Source: Pseudomonas sp. SG20056 | GTDB taxonomy: Bacteria > Pseudomonadota > Gammaproteobacteria > Pseudomonadales > Pseudomonadaceae | Assembly (NCBI RefSeq): GCF_031764535.1 | Contig: NZ_CP134499.1 | Location: 3,348,001 to 3,412,000 of the forward strand | Direction of reading: 5' to 3' | DNA: 64,000 bases | Shown here: piece after piece, positions 1 to 8,808 of the stretch | How positions within the stretch are numbered: the stretch's first letter is position 1 | Layout: the number at the start of each line of letters is the position of its first letter | The notes under the pieces: generated by a model | Told to the model about the DNA's origin: nothing | Databases searched by the model: none | The model's input: the letters and a program-made list of their open reading frames with translations, nothing else | Translations under genes and position numbers: made by a program

Positions 1-53
1 GGACGAGCGGACCCTACAGTGGCCCGCGATCATGGCAAGGAGCGTATCGATGA
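1..53 (+). CDS. possible C-terminal tail of an upstream gene
   Basis: One forward frame is open from the window edge and stops at TGA 51-53, overlapping the ATG at position 50 of the next gene in an ATGA arrangement that is typical of co-transcribed genes. Only 16 residues are visible and they carry no recognisable motif. The two other forward frames are also open here, so this is only a guess from the overlap geometry. Confidence 0.3.
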   Translation, partial: TSGPYSGPRSWQGAYR

Positions 54-1192
54 CCTCTCGACAGCTGCTGCGTGGCCTGGTGATCAGCTGCCTGCTGATA
101 CCGGGTTTTGCCAGCGCAGCGGAGCCCGGCCTGAGCACGGATGAAGTGCGGATCGGCATGGTCAACGCACAGAGCGGCCCGGCGGCAGCCCTGGGTCTGG
201 GCATGCTCAATGGCGCTCAGGCCTACTTCAAACGCGTCAACGCCGAAGGCGGGGTACATGGCAGACGTATCCACTTGCTCAGCCGGGACGATGGCTATGA
301 GCCCAGCCAAACCGCCGCGCATACCCGCAGCCTGTTGCAAACCCAGCAGGTGTTCGCCCTGCTCGGCTATGTCGGCACGCCCACCTCACGCGCCGCCGTG
401 CCGCTGGCGCTGCGCGCGCAAGTGCCTTACCTGTTCCCCTTTACCGGCGCCGAGTTTCTGCGTACACCGGCCAAACCCGGGGTATTCAATATTCGCGCGT
501 CCTACATTGAGGAAACCGAGCAACTGGTCGAGCGCATGACCCAGGACCTCAAGCTGAGCAAGATCGCCATCCTGATGCAGGACGACTCCTTCGGTGAGTC
601 GGTCAAGGGCGGACTCAACGGCGCGCTGGTCAAGCGCGAGCTGAAAATTCATGCGCAGGCGCGTATCCAGCGCAACTCGCTGGACGTGGCCGAGGCCATC
701 AAGGCCCTGCAGCGCACCCAGCCGGAAGCGGTGTTCTTTGTCGGCACTTACAGGCAACTGGCGGCCTCGATCAAACAGGCGAAAGCGCTGGGCTTCAATA
801 CACGCTTTGTCAGCGTGTCGTTTATCGGCACCGAGGGGTTTATCCGTGAGATCGGCAGTGACGGCGATGGGGTTTATATATCCCAGGTGGTGCCCTCACC
901 TGACGACAGCTCGCTGGCGCTGGTGCGCGCCTATCAGGCCGATATGCAGCCCGGCGATTTTGACCATGCTTCGCTGGAGGGTTATATCGGCGCTGCGGTG
1001 TTTACTCAGGCATTGCGCAAAGCCGGCGCTGAGCCTACACGCGAGACGTTTCTCGATGCACTGGAACACCTCGACACAGACCTCGGCGGTTTCAAGGTGG
1101 CATTCTCACGCCGCCAGCACCAGGGCTCCAACGCAGTCTTCCTGACCCGCATCGAAAACGGCCAGGCCATACCCGTTACCAGCATGCGCTAA
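50..1192 (+). CDS. ABC-type periplasmic binding protein, Leu/Ile/Val (Peripla_BP_6) family
   Basis: Encodes a 380-residue exported ligand-binding protein. Residues 1-24 form a signal peptide ending ASA-AEP. The mature protein opens with DEVRIGMVNAQSGPAAALG, the usual start of type I (LIV-family) binding folds, followed by a region (NAEGGVHGRRIHL) typical of this family. The ATG at 50 is preferred over the in-frame ATG at 32 because AAGGAG lies 7 bases before it. No permease or ATPase genes of an LIV transporter follow, so it may be an orphan receptor for an uptake or a signalling system encoded upstream of the window. It runs tail-to-tail with the kinase-like gene, the two stops overlapping by four bases. 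Ligand unknown. Confidence 0.85.
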   Translation: MTSRQLLRGLVISCLLIPGFASAAEPGLSTDEVRIGMVNAQSGPAAALGLGMLNGAQAYFKRVNAEGGVHGRRIHLLSRDDGYEPSQTAAHTRSLLQTQQVFALLGYVGTPTSRAAVPLALRAQVPYLFPFTGAEFLRTPAKPGVFNIRASYIEETEQLVERMTQDLKLSKIAILMQDDSFGESVKGGLNGALVKRELKIHAQARIQRNSLDVAEAIKALQRTQPEAVFFVGTYRQLAASIKQAKALGFNTRFVSVSFIGTEGFIREIGSDGDGVYISQVVPSPDDSSLALVRAYQADMQPGDFDHASLEGYIGAAVFTQALRKAGAEPTRETFLDALEHLDTDLGGFKVAFSRRQHQGSNAVFLTRIENGQAIPVTSMR

Positions 1193-2475
1193 CGCCCGGC
1201 CAGCTGTACCTGCAACAGATCGGCCACCGGCAGCGCGACACCGAGGCGGCTGAGGTTCCAGTAATGCCCTTCCAGCGTGCGATTGACCAGCAAGGTGGCC
1301 GGTGCGGGTTGTAGGCTGCCCAATGCGCCCAGCACATCGGGCAACAGCCGCTGCACCTGCTCATGCAGCGGCGTGGCAGCAAAGTCCCAGTGCACGCCTG
1401 GCTGCAACAGCGGCCCGAGCAAGCCATGCAGCTGACGGTACAAGCCATAGGGCGTGGTGGATTGCGGCTGGCGTGTACCGAGCGCCTGGAAGGCCTTTTC
1501 CAACTGCTCGCCGTCGCGGGCCTGCAACGCCTTGTAAGTTTGCACATAGGCCGCCAGTAACGGCGCGGGCAGCGCCCGCACACAGCCGAAGTCATACACC
1601 ACCAGCTCTCCGGCTGCGGTGTAGGCGAAATTGCCCGGATGCGGATCGGCATGCAGCAGGCCCAGCTCAAAGGCCTGGGCACTCAGCCAGCGCACCAGGG
1701 TCAGGGCCAGACGCTCACGCACTTCGGCACTGGCCCGGCTAACCTCGGCAAACGGCAAGCCGGCCTCCTCGCTTAGCGCCAGTACACCGGGGCGGCACAG
1801 ATCTTCCTGCGGCTGCGGCAGACGCAAGCCCGGCCAATCGGAGAAATACGCGCGAAAGTCCTGCAGACGGCGCATCTCCGTCGGGTAATCCAGCTCAGCT
1901 GCGATCACCGCTGCCAGTTCCTGGTACAAGCCTTCCAGCTGTTCGGCAGGCGCGCGGAACAAGCGCCCCAGCGGCAACAAACGACGCAGCTGGCGCAGAT
2001 CCGCCTGGCAGATCTCGGCGATACCCGGGTATTGCACTTTCAGCACCAGCGCCCGGCCATCTGCCGCTATCGCGCGATGCACCTGGCCCAAGGAGGCGGC
2101 GGCAAAGGGTTGCTCGTCGATCTGCTGGAAAAACTGCCCGAGGTCCGCGCCATACACCTGTTGCAGGTGTTCGCGCAGCGCGCTGAAGGGCAAGGCCGGC
2201 ACACGGTTCTGCAACGAGGCCAGTGCCAGAGCCACCGGCTCAGGCAGCACACCCTGCCACTGTGAGGCCATTTGCCCCAGCTTGAGCACCGGGCCTTTCA
2301 TCTCGCCCAGCACATCCGTGAGCAGATCGCCCACCGGCTGCCAATCAATCCCGCTGCGCCCAGGACGCAGACGCTGCCCCAGCACGCTGCCGCCGATGCG
2401 CGTGGCCGTACCGGCCAAGGTCAGAAAGCGCCCAAGCGCAGAGGCAGACGGTGGAGCGGCGGGAGGCTTAGCCAT
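1189..2475 (-). CDS. ABC1/UbiB-like (AarF) atypical kinase family protein
   Basis: A 428-residue member of the ABC1 (AarF/UbiB/ADCK) family of atypical protein-kinase-like proteins, which are linked to ubiquinone or isoprenoid-lipid metabolism. Visible family marks are the KxGQ motif (LKLGQMASQW), the nucleotide-binding lysine stretch ALVLKVQYPG, the catalytic-loop equivalent HADPHPGNFA, and YDFGCVR in place of DFG. The start is taken at ATG 2475 (MAKPPAAPP), where family similarity begins. Upstream in-frame starts at 2508 and 2532 would add a short unrelated tail. No ubiquinone biosynthesis genes are adjacent, so this is probably a second, non-operonic ABC1 kinase and not the UbiB encoded with ubiE/ubiJ. 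Confidence 0.85.
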   Translation of the reverse strand: MAKPPAAPPSASALGRFLTLAGTATRIGGSVLGQRLRPGRSGIDWQPVGDLLTDVLGEMKGPVLKLGQMASQWQGVLPEPVALALASLQNRVPALPFSALREHLQQVYGADLGQFFQQIDEQPFAAASLGQVHRAIAADGRALVLKVQYPGIAEICQADLRQLRRLLPLGRLFRAPAEQLEGLYQELAAVIAAELDYPTEMRRLQDFRAYFSDWPGLRLPQPQEDLCRPGVLALSEEAGLPFAEVSRASAEVRERLALTLVRWLSAQAFELGLLHADPHPGNFAYTAAGELVVYDFGCVRALPAPLLAAYVQTYKALQARDGEQLEKAFQALGTRQPQSTTPYGLYRQLHGLLGPLLQPGVHWDFAATPLHEQVQRLLPDVLGALGSLQPAPATLLVNRTLEGHYWNLSRLGVALPVADLLQVQLAGR

Positions 2476-2544
2476 GCGGCAATACTCATCGAGGCGAAGC
2501 ACGATCATGCGCCTGCCCTTAACAGGCTCCAAGCATTAACCGAC

Positions 2545-3336
2545 TCAGGGCTGAGAGCGTGCCAGAAAATCCCGCACCTGCTGCCGATACGTCACCGACT
2601 CGCGCTGACGCTCAATTTCATCCCAGATACGCGCGGCATACGCAGGGTTAGCCGCCACATAGGCGTTGGACAGCATCAGGTAGTAAGCCTTCTCTTCCAG
2701 CGGCAGCTTGACCTTTTCCAGCCGCGCCGCCAGCTCAGGATTGCTCTGCAGCACAAAGTCGCCGCGCAGGCTCTGCAGCGCCGCCGCTTCGATGCGCTTA
2801 TGGCTAAGCATCTGCAACAGCGCCAGCGGATCACGGCTGGTTTCATCAACCTCGGCGCCCTGGGCGCGAATAAAGTCGACAATCGAAAAGCCGCTCAGGG
2901 AGCCAACCCGCCCCTGCAACTGGCGAAACTCTTCGCCGTTCCAGCTCACAGGGCTGCCCTTACGCCGGTACAGGGCGTAGATCGAGGTGTGCAGCCGTTT
3001 GCGCTCATCCAGGCGGCCATCGGCATCCTGCGGGTAACGGCCGAGAAGCAGACGCTCCTCCTTGAAGCTGGAGGCAAAAGCGCCGTCATAGGTGCCTTGA
3101 GCCATGCCAGACAAACAGCGCTTCCAGGGCACGGCAACGAAGCTGAACTGCAGCGGCAAGCTCTCGTCGACCAGCCGTAGCAGCTGCAGGTTGAGCCCGC
3201 TGCCATCGGTCATTACCCAGGGGTAGGAGTTTTGATCCTCATAACAGAGGATCAAGGCATCGGCCGAACGTGGGGCCGCATGGGCCTCAACAACCAGACA
3301 ACAGCAGCACAGCAGGCAGATCAACAGCTTGGCCAA
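2545..3336 (-). CDS. periplasmic amino-acid-type solute-binding protein (SBP_bac_3-like)
   Basis: A 263-residue exported protein resembling the small transporter substrate-binding proteins that Pseudomonas carries in many copies without permease partners. The N-terminus is a signal peptide with an odd run of cysteines (LLCCCC) ending AHA-AP. The mature part has the YEDQNSYPWVM entry seen in SBP_bac_3-like proteins and hinge-like segments further on. The only in-frame start compatible with the signal peptide is TTG 3336, and a GGAG 8 bases upstream supports it. It stands alone between the ABC1 kinase gene and a small inverted-repeat element. Ligand and partner are unknown. Confidence 0.75.
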   Translation of the reverse strand: MAKLLICLLCCCCLVVEAHAAPRSADALILCYEDQNSYPWVMTDGSGLNLQLLRLVDESLPLQFSFVAVPWKRCLSGMAQGTYDGAFASSFKEERLLLGRYPQDADGRLDERKRLHTSIYALYRRKGSPVSWNGEEFRQLQGRVGSLSGFSIVDFIRAQGAEVDETSRDPLALLQMLSHKRIEAAALQSLRGDFVLQSNPELAARLEKVKLPLEEKAYYLMLSNAYVAANPAYAARIWDEIERQRESVTYRQQVRDFLARSQP

Positions 3337-3396
3337 GGCAATGCTCCGAGACAGTGAAAGCGTCGTTCCCTGAGGGCGAGTGCGGCTTCCTGCGCG

Positions 3397-3564
3397 CTAG
3401 GAGCCTGTCGGACTTAACCGTTCGTAGCGAGGGAAAGCCCGGCTTGAGGCAGTTTTGCTGGTTTTCCGAGGCGAATAGCTGGCTATTTAACGAGGGAAAG
3501 CAGCAAAAATGACCAAATCCGGCTTTGCCACAGTAGAACAGTGTTAAGTCCGACAGGCTCCTAG
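3397..3564. repeat. 168-bp inverted-repeat (MITE-like) element
   Basis: The ends at 3397-3418 and 3543-3564 are perfect 22-base inverted repeats (GAGCCTGTCGGACTTAAC inside a CTAG on each side). Because CTAG is palindromic, it may instead be a 4-base target duplication flanking 18-base terminal repeats. The interior has no convincing open frame. It fills most of the 271-base gap between a binding-protein gene and the end of sbcC. The arrangement fits a non-autonomous transposable element. The parent element is not in this window. Confidence 0.75.
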
Positions 3565-3607
3565 GTTTCAGTATAGGTAGGCATAGCCCAAGCAACGCTG
3601 GCGCAGA

Positions 3608-6600
3608 TCAATTGTCCCGTGCATTCACCGCAAAGCGCTTATCCAGGCCGCTATAACCCATGCCGACGCCCTTGTGCACTTTCAGCTGCACCGGGATGCG
3701 TTCCTTGAGCGCCTCGACGTGGCTGATCACACCGATCATTTTGCCGCTGGCATTGAGGTTATCCAAGGCGTCCAGAGCGACCTCCAGGGTTTCACCGTCC
3801 AACGTGCCGAAGCCTTCGTCGAGAAACAGCGAGTCGATGCTGGTCTTGTGGCTGACCAGATCGGACAGCGCCAGGGCCAGGGCCAGACTGACCAGAAAGC
3901 TCTCGCCGCCGGACAAGGTCTTGGTGTCGCGCGCCGCATCGGCCTGCCAGGTGTCGATCACCTCCAGCTCCAGTTCGCCACTGCTGCGCCGCGCCAACTG
4001 GTAGCGGCCGTGCAGGCGTTCGAGCTGCTGGTTGGCCAGGTAGACCAGATGATCCAGGGTCAGCCCCTGGGCGAACTTGCGGTATTTGGCGCCATCGGCC
4101 GAGCCGATCAGGCTGTTAAGTTGCTGCCATAAGTCGTATTCGCCCTGCTTGGCACCGATCGCGGCAAACAGACTTTGCTGACCGAGCCTGCGCGCGTCGT
4201 CGCCCTGCAGCTGGGCGCGGATTTCGCCCTGGCGTTCGCTTAGGGCTTTTAGCTGGGCGTTCAAAGCAAGCAGCTGCTCATCCAACTGCGCCAGGCTAAG
4301 CGCGGTGGCCGGGCTGGCCTGCAGAGCTTCAAGCTGCTGGGCGGCGGCATTGACCAGAGCCTGGGCATCACTCAGGGCTTTATCCAAGCGATGACGCAAC
4401 AGCTGCAGGGTGCTGCGTTGTGCCTCATCGAGCAGGGCAGCCAGATAACCCACCTCATCGCTAAAGGGACTGTTGCTTAACGCTGCTGCCCATTGCTGCT
4501 CGGCCAGTTGCAGGCGCGCCTGCTCATCCTGCAAGCGGCTGGCCAGAGCCTGACGACTACCGGCCAATTGCTGCTGATAGCGCTGCGTTTCTTCCAGCTG
4601 AGCCTGCACCTGCTGCAAAGCCGCCTGGGCATCGGCGAGCTTGGTCAAGGCCGATTGATCGGCCAAATCCAGCGCAGCCCAGCGTTGTTGCCAAAGCTCC
4701 GCCTGCTGAGTTGCACTCTGCAGGCCATGCTCCAGCTCGCTTAACTCGCGCTGTAAATCCAGGCTTTGCTGCTGATTGTGCTGCCAGCGCTGCCACTCGG
4801 CCTGGCGTTCAGCCAGCCAGGCACTGGCGTCTTCCGGCAGCTGATAGCCGAAGCCGGCAAGGGCCTGGCTCAGGTTTTCGTTACGCTCATGGACAACGTC
4901 CTGCAGTTGCTGCAGACGTAACTGGCCTTGTTCCGCCTGCTCCTGACGCTGCTGCAGTTGCAGACGATTAAGCGCCTGCTGCTGTTCCAGTTCACTGCAC
5001 TGCTGTTGCAGCACCATGCGCGCCTGCTGGCGCTGCTCAAGGCTGCTATTGAGCAGTTGCAGCTGCGCAAGTTGCTGCTGCAACTGTTGCAGTTGCATGC
5101 GTTGTTGCGCCTGCTGCGCAGCCAAAGCGGCGACATCGGCCAGCGGGTTTTCCAGCTGCGCACCCAATACCTGCCAGCGTTCGCCCTGCTCGGCCTGGGT
5201 CTGTTGGCCACGCTCAAACTGCTGCTGTTGCTGCTCCAGGCGCGCGGCAAGTTTTTCCAGCTCACCGGCCAGTTGCCGACCCTGTTCAGTCAGGGCTTCC
5301 AGCTCAGTGCGCTTGCTATTGAGCAGCGCCTTGGTCGCCGAGACATCCAGGGCCTGGTAGGCGCTAATCGCCGGATGCGACTCGGAGCCACACAGCGGGC
5401 AGGCCTCCCCGGATTGCAGCTGTGCACGATGGGCCTCCAGGGCCTGAATGCGCTGTTCCTGCTCCAGCAGTTTTTCCTGGGCCTGCACCTGTTGCTGCAA
5501 GTCCTTGTAGCTCAGGCGCAACTGCGCCACTTCGGCGCCTTTGGCCTGATGCTGCTCGCGCAATAGCGTCAGCGTACTGGCCAACTGCTCTTGCTCGCCC
5601 GTCAGGCGCTGTTGGACCGCTGCCAGTTCGCCCAACTGCGTCAGCACACTGCCCTGGATATGCAGCTGCTGCCAGCGCTCACGCAGGGCCGCTTCGCTGC
5701 GCCCAACCAATAACTCATCACGTTGCTGTTGTGCGACGTTTTCCTGCTCGCGCGCTTGCTGCAAACGGGCCTGCTCGGTGCTGAGCTGTTCAGCCTGCTG
5801 ACCGAGCTGCGCCTGCAGGGCCGCGATGGTTTCTTGCAGTTGCTGCTGGTTCAGTTGCAGCTGGGCGATTTCCTCGGTCTGTTGCTGTCGCGCCTTAAGC
5901 TGCTCGCCCCAACTGCCCAGCTGCTCACCCAGACGGCCATGCTGCGGCTGCGCGGCCAGTTGTTGCTGCACCTGCTGCAGACGCTCGGCCAGTTGCTGGC
6001 GCTGCGCCTGGCAATCGGCAAGCAGCAAGGCGCTAAGTTCGCGAGCCTGCCAGCTGTGCTCGACAATCGCCTGCTCAACCTGGCGCTGCTCAATGGTATT
6101 AAGCTGCAAACCCTGCTCGGTCTGCGTCAGGCTGTGGCGGGCCTGCTGCCAGTCATGGTGCAGCGGTTGTAAACGCAGGGCTGGCTCGCTGGCGGCCAGT
6201 TGCGCCAGCTGCGGTTGGGCCTGCTGTAGGGCGGCCTGCGCCGCCTGCTCGGCCTGCTGGCTGGCGTGCAACTGAGCCTGGGTCTTACTCAGGTCCTCAC
6301 ACCAGCGGTGCTGGCGCTGCAATTCGGTTTGCTGTGCGCCGAGTGCGGCTTCATCAATAGCCAGTTGCTCGGCCTGCGTCTGCAACTCAGCGCGTTGCTC
6401 TTCGCTTAGCAACTCGACGCCATCCGCGCGGGCGCGCAGCTGATCGAGGGCGACCTTGACCTCACGGCACTGCTCGAACACCCGCTGGGAAATCTGCCCA
6501 TAGATATCGGTGCCGGTCAGCTCTTCCAGCAGCTCGGCGCGCTGGTTGGCGTTGGCTTCGAGAAAGGCGGCGAAACCGCCCTGAGCCAGCAGCATGGATT

Positions 6601-7042
6601 TGGTAAAGCGCTCGAAATCGAGACCTGTGAGACGCTCGGTCTCACGCAGCTTCTCGTTGATCTTGTCGGTAATGATCTGGCCGTCAGCGGCGGCCAGCTC
6701 AACCTTGGGCCCCTGCAATTGACCGTCAGCCTTATCACGGGCGCGGCGCTGGCTCCAAAAGGCACGATAACCAACGCCCTTGACCTCAAATTCGACCTCG
6801 GCCAAGCAGTCTGCGGTGTGGCGAGTCATTAATTGATTGGTCTTATCCGACAGCGAGCTAATACGCGGCGTGCGGTGGTAAAGGGCCAGGCAGATGGCGT
6901 CGAGCAGCGTGGTCTTGCCCGCGCCAGTCGGGCCGGTGATAGCGAACAGGCCGTTGTCCTTAAACGGCTCGGCGGTGAAGTCGATCTTCCACTCGCCTTT
7001 GAGCGAATTGAGGTTTTTCAGGCGCAGGCTAAGGATCTTCAT
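3608..7042 (-). CDS. sbcC: SbcC, ATPase/coiled-coil subunit of SbcCD nuclease
   Basis: A 1144-residue SMC/Rad50-type protein that forms, with SbcD, the ATP-dependent nuclease that opens hairpins and processes double-strand ends. Walker A (GPTGAGKTT) is at residues 37-45. The long middle is a very glutamine- and leucine-rich coiled coil interrupted by the zinc hook CPLCG (Cys548, Cys551) used for dimerisation. Near the C-terminus are the ABC signature LSGGES and Walker B with D-loop, DSLFLDEGFGTLD. Its ATG overlaps the sbcD stop codon by four bases (ATGA), so the two are translationally coupled. Length and all motifs are as expected for an intact protein. Confidence 0.97.
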   Translation of the reverse strand: MKILSLRLKNLNSLKGEWKIDFTAEPFKDNGLFAITGPTGAGKTTLLDAICLALYHRTPRISSLSDKTNQLMTRHTADCLAEVEFEVKGVGYRAFWSQRRARDKADGQLQGPKVELAAADGQIITDKINEKLRETERLTGLDFERFTKSMLLAQGGFAAFLEANANQRAELLEELTGTDIYGQISQRVFEQCREVKVALDQLRARADGVELLSEEQRAELQTQAEQLAIDEAALGAQQTELQRQHRWCEDLSKTQAQLHASQQAEQAAQAALQQAQPQLAQLAASEPALRLQPLHHDWQQARHSLTQTEQGLQLNTIEQRQVEQAIVEHSWQARELSALLLADCQAQRQQLAERLQQVQQQLAAQPQHGRLGEQLGSWGEQLKARQQQTEEIAQLQLNQQQLQETIAALQAQLGQQAEQLSTEQARLQQAREQENVAQQQRDELLVGRSEAALRERWQQLHIQGSVLTQLGELAAVQQRLTGEQEQLASTLTLLREQHQAKGAEVAQLRLSYKDLQQQVQAQEKLLEQEQRIQALEAHRAQLQSGEACPLCGSESHPAISAYQALDVSATKALLNSKRTELEALTEQGRQLAGELEKLAARLEQQQQQFERGQQTQAEQGERWQVLGAQLENPLADVAALAAQQAQQRMQLQQLQQQLAQLQLLNSSLEQRQQARMVLQQQCSELEQQQALNRLQLQQRQEQAEQGQLRLQQLQDVVHERNENLSQALAGFGYQLPEDASAWLAERQAEWQRWQHNQQQSLDLQRELSELEHGLQSATQQAELWQQRWAALDLADQSALTKLADAQAALQQVQAQLEETQRYQQQLAGSRQALASRLQDEQARLQLAEQQWAAALSNSPFSDEVGYLAALLDEAQRSTLQLLRHRLDKALSDAQALVNAAAQQLEALQASPATALSLAQLDEQLLALNAQLKALSERQGEIRAQLQGDDARRLGQQSLFAAIGAKQGEYDLWQQLNSLIGSADGAKYRKFAQGLTLDHLVYLANQQLERLHGRYQLARRSSGELELEVIDTWQADAARDTKTLSGGESFLVSLALALALSDLVSHKTSIDSLFLDEGFGTLDGETLEVALDALDNLNASGKMIGVISHVEALKERIPVQLKVHKGVGMGYSGLDKRFAVNARDN

Positions 7043-8259
7043 ACCTCGCCCTCGCGCAGCTCGCTTACCACTTGTTGATACAGCCCCAGCAGGCGCTGCT
7101 GCTCGGTTTCGTCCAGGTTTTCGCTGCTTAGACGTTGGGCGAAAACATCCTCGACGCTCAGCTCATCCAGAGTTTCCTTGGCCTGGCCCTGCAAGCTCGC
7201 GCAGGCATTACCGCGCTCGCGGCGAATGCGCAGCACCTCCACCGGCAGGCCCTCGCATAGGGCGGCGATACGCAGCTGCAGATCGCTCAGGTAATCGTCG
7301 CTGCCGACCAGCACTTCCAACCATACCGGCTGCTCGGCACTGCCTTGCTTGGCCGCTTCCTGAATCGCACTTTCCAATTCCTTTAGCGAACCGCGCAGCG
7401 ATAGCAGCGGCTGAAAACGCGGCACCAGCAGCGCGCTGATCTCGCGCAAGCCGCTGCTATCCAGCTCGACCAGCAACACTTCCTTCTGCTGCTTGGCTTC
7501 ATCGAAGCTCAGGGGAATGGGCGAGCCGCAGTAGCGGATATGCTCCAGCCCGCCGACCTTCTGCGGCCGGTGGATATGCCCCAGGGCGATATAGGCCGCC
7601 GGCGGAAAGGCACTGGTGGGAAAGGCCTCCAGGCTACCGACATAAATCTCGCGCACCGAATCGCTGGCGCTGGCACCCACAGTAGTGAGATGACCCGTGG
7701 CAATAATCGGCAGATCGCCGCCCAGTGCATCGCGCTTGCTCACCGCCAGGGCATAGAGGTCCTGGTAGTGCTGCTGGATTGCCTGCTGCAGCGACTGCTG
7801 CTTGTCCTGCGCACTCTGCCCGGCCTGGCTTAGCAGCACATCGCGCGGGCGGATAAAGGGGATGCCACAAAGAATTGCAGCGGGCGAGCCGTCACGTTGG
7901 TGCAGCACCAGCAACTGTTCATCCAACTGCTCACAGACGCCGGGAATCACCCGCGTACCTAGCTGGGCCAACAGCGTCTTGCTTTCGCCAAGCATGGCCA
8001 CCGAATCATGATTACCGCCGAGCACCACCAGCTCACAGCCGGTGGCGCGCAGCTCGACGATAAAGCGGTTGTACTGTTCGCGGGCGTAGCTCGGCGGCGC
8101 GCCGGTGTCGAAGATATCGCCGGCGATCAGCACGGCATCGACCGCCTGCTCGCGTACCCGATCGATTAGCCAGGCACAGAACGCCTGGTGCTCGGCCTGG
8201 CGGGTCTTGCCCATAAAGTGCTGGCCGAGGTGCCAGTCGGAGGTGTGCAGGATGCGCAT
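7039..8259 (-). CDS. sbcD: SbcD, nuclease subunit of SbcCD
   Basis: The 406-residue metallophosphoesterase subunit that carries the nuclease active site of SbcCD. The N-terminus MRILHTSDWHLGQHF supplies the first metal-binding Asp and His. Further phosphoesterase motifs are GDIFDTG, GGNHDS and GHIHRPQ. The open frame continues upstream of ATG 8259, but the family begins exactly there. The upstream regulator gene stops two bases before this ATG, and sbcC starts in an ATGA overlap at its end, giving a regulator-sbcD-sbcC transcription unit. Confidence 0.97.
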   Translation of the reverse strand: MRILHTSDWHLGQHFMGKTRQAEHQAFCAWLIDRVREQAVDAVLIAGDIFDTGAPPSYAREQYNRFIVELRATGCELVVLGGNHDSVAMLGESKTLLAQLGTRVIPGVCEQLDEQLLVLHQRDGSPAAILCGIPFIRPRDVLLSQAGQSAQDKQQSLQQAIQQHYQDLYALAVSKRDALGGDLPIIATGHLTTVGASASDSVREIYVGSLEAFPTSAFPPAAYIALGHIHRPQKVGGLEHIRYCGSPIPLSFDEAKQQKEVLLVELDSSGLREISALLVPRFQPLLSLRGSLKELESAIQEAAKQGSAEQPVWLEVLVGSDDYLSDLQLRIAALCEGLPVEVLRIRRERGNACASLQGQAKETLDELSVEDVFAQRLSSENLDETEQQRLLGLYQQVVSELREGEV

Positions 8260-8261
8260 GC

Positions 8262-8681
8262 TCAGAACACCCAATCCTTGACCACCATATGGGTCTTCAC
8301 TTTCTGCATACCGGGGAAGTTTTCGATCTCGCCGCGAATCTCGCTCAGACGCTGCATCGACGCAGCCTCGATGGACACCAGCATATCGGTCTCGCCGCTG
8401 ATGCCACTGCAGCGGCGCACTTCCGGGAATACACGCATCAGCTCGACATAGTGCTCGCAGCGACCGCCCTGGTAGAACAGCTCCAGATAGGCCTTGATCC
8501 CCGCAGCGCCCGGCACCGTAACCTGGGCCTGATAGCCGCTGATCACGCCAGTGTGTTCCAACTGACGAATACGCTCGCTGACTGCCGAACGCGACAGGTT
8601 GACCTCGCGGGCGATCTGGCTGACGGGCAAACGCGCATCGGCGCGCAACAGGGCGAGTATCTGCTGATCGAACTTGTCCAC
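8262..8681 (-). CDS. Lrp/AsnC family transcriptional regulator
   Basis: A 139-residue Lrp/AsnC-type regulator: an N-terminal helix-turn-helix (FDQQILALLRADARLPVSQI, then SRSAVSERIRQLEHTG) followed by the RAM ligand-binding domain ending with the pattern EIENFPGMQKVKTHMV. I choose GTG 8681 (with GAGAG 6 bases upstream), which matches the family start VDKFDQQIL. A longer form from TTG 8762 would add 27 unrelated residues. It is divergent from a YjeH-type amino acid exporter, so it probably controls that exporter in response to an amino acid. It also sits two bases upstream of sbcD and may be co-transcribed with it. Confidence 0.85.
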   Translation of the reverse strand: MDKFDQQILALLRADARLPVSQIAREVNLSRSAVSERIRQLEHTGVISGYQAQVTVPGAAGIKAYLELFYQGGRCEHYVELMRVFPEVRRCSGISGETDMLVSIEAASMQRLSEIRGEIENFPGMQKVKTHMVVKDWVF

Positions 8682-8808
8682 GCGAGGCTCTCGGAAAGGC
8701 AATTTGACGGCCAGTTGCGCCAGATCGTCGGTAAAAGCCGACGCTTCGCCAGCAGCCTGCAACAGCTGGGCGATTTAACATGGCGAACGAAACCGCAGAG
8801 CATACAAC

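Noticed and set aside
2272..3180. 302-codon forward frame covering parts of two minus-strand genes
   Set aside because: It spans the end of one and the middle of another well-supported gene, with no domain match. It is an antisense shadow.
4290..6300. CTG/CAG-rich stretches that look like tandem repeats
   Set aside because: They encode the Gln/Leu-rich coiled coil of SbcC; the codons are degenerate and there is no fixed unit length.
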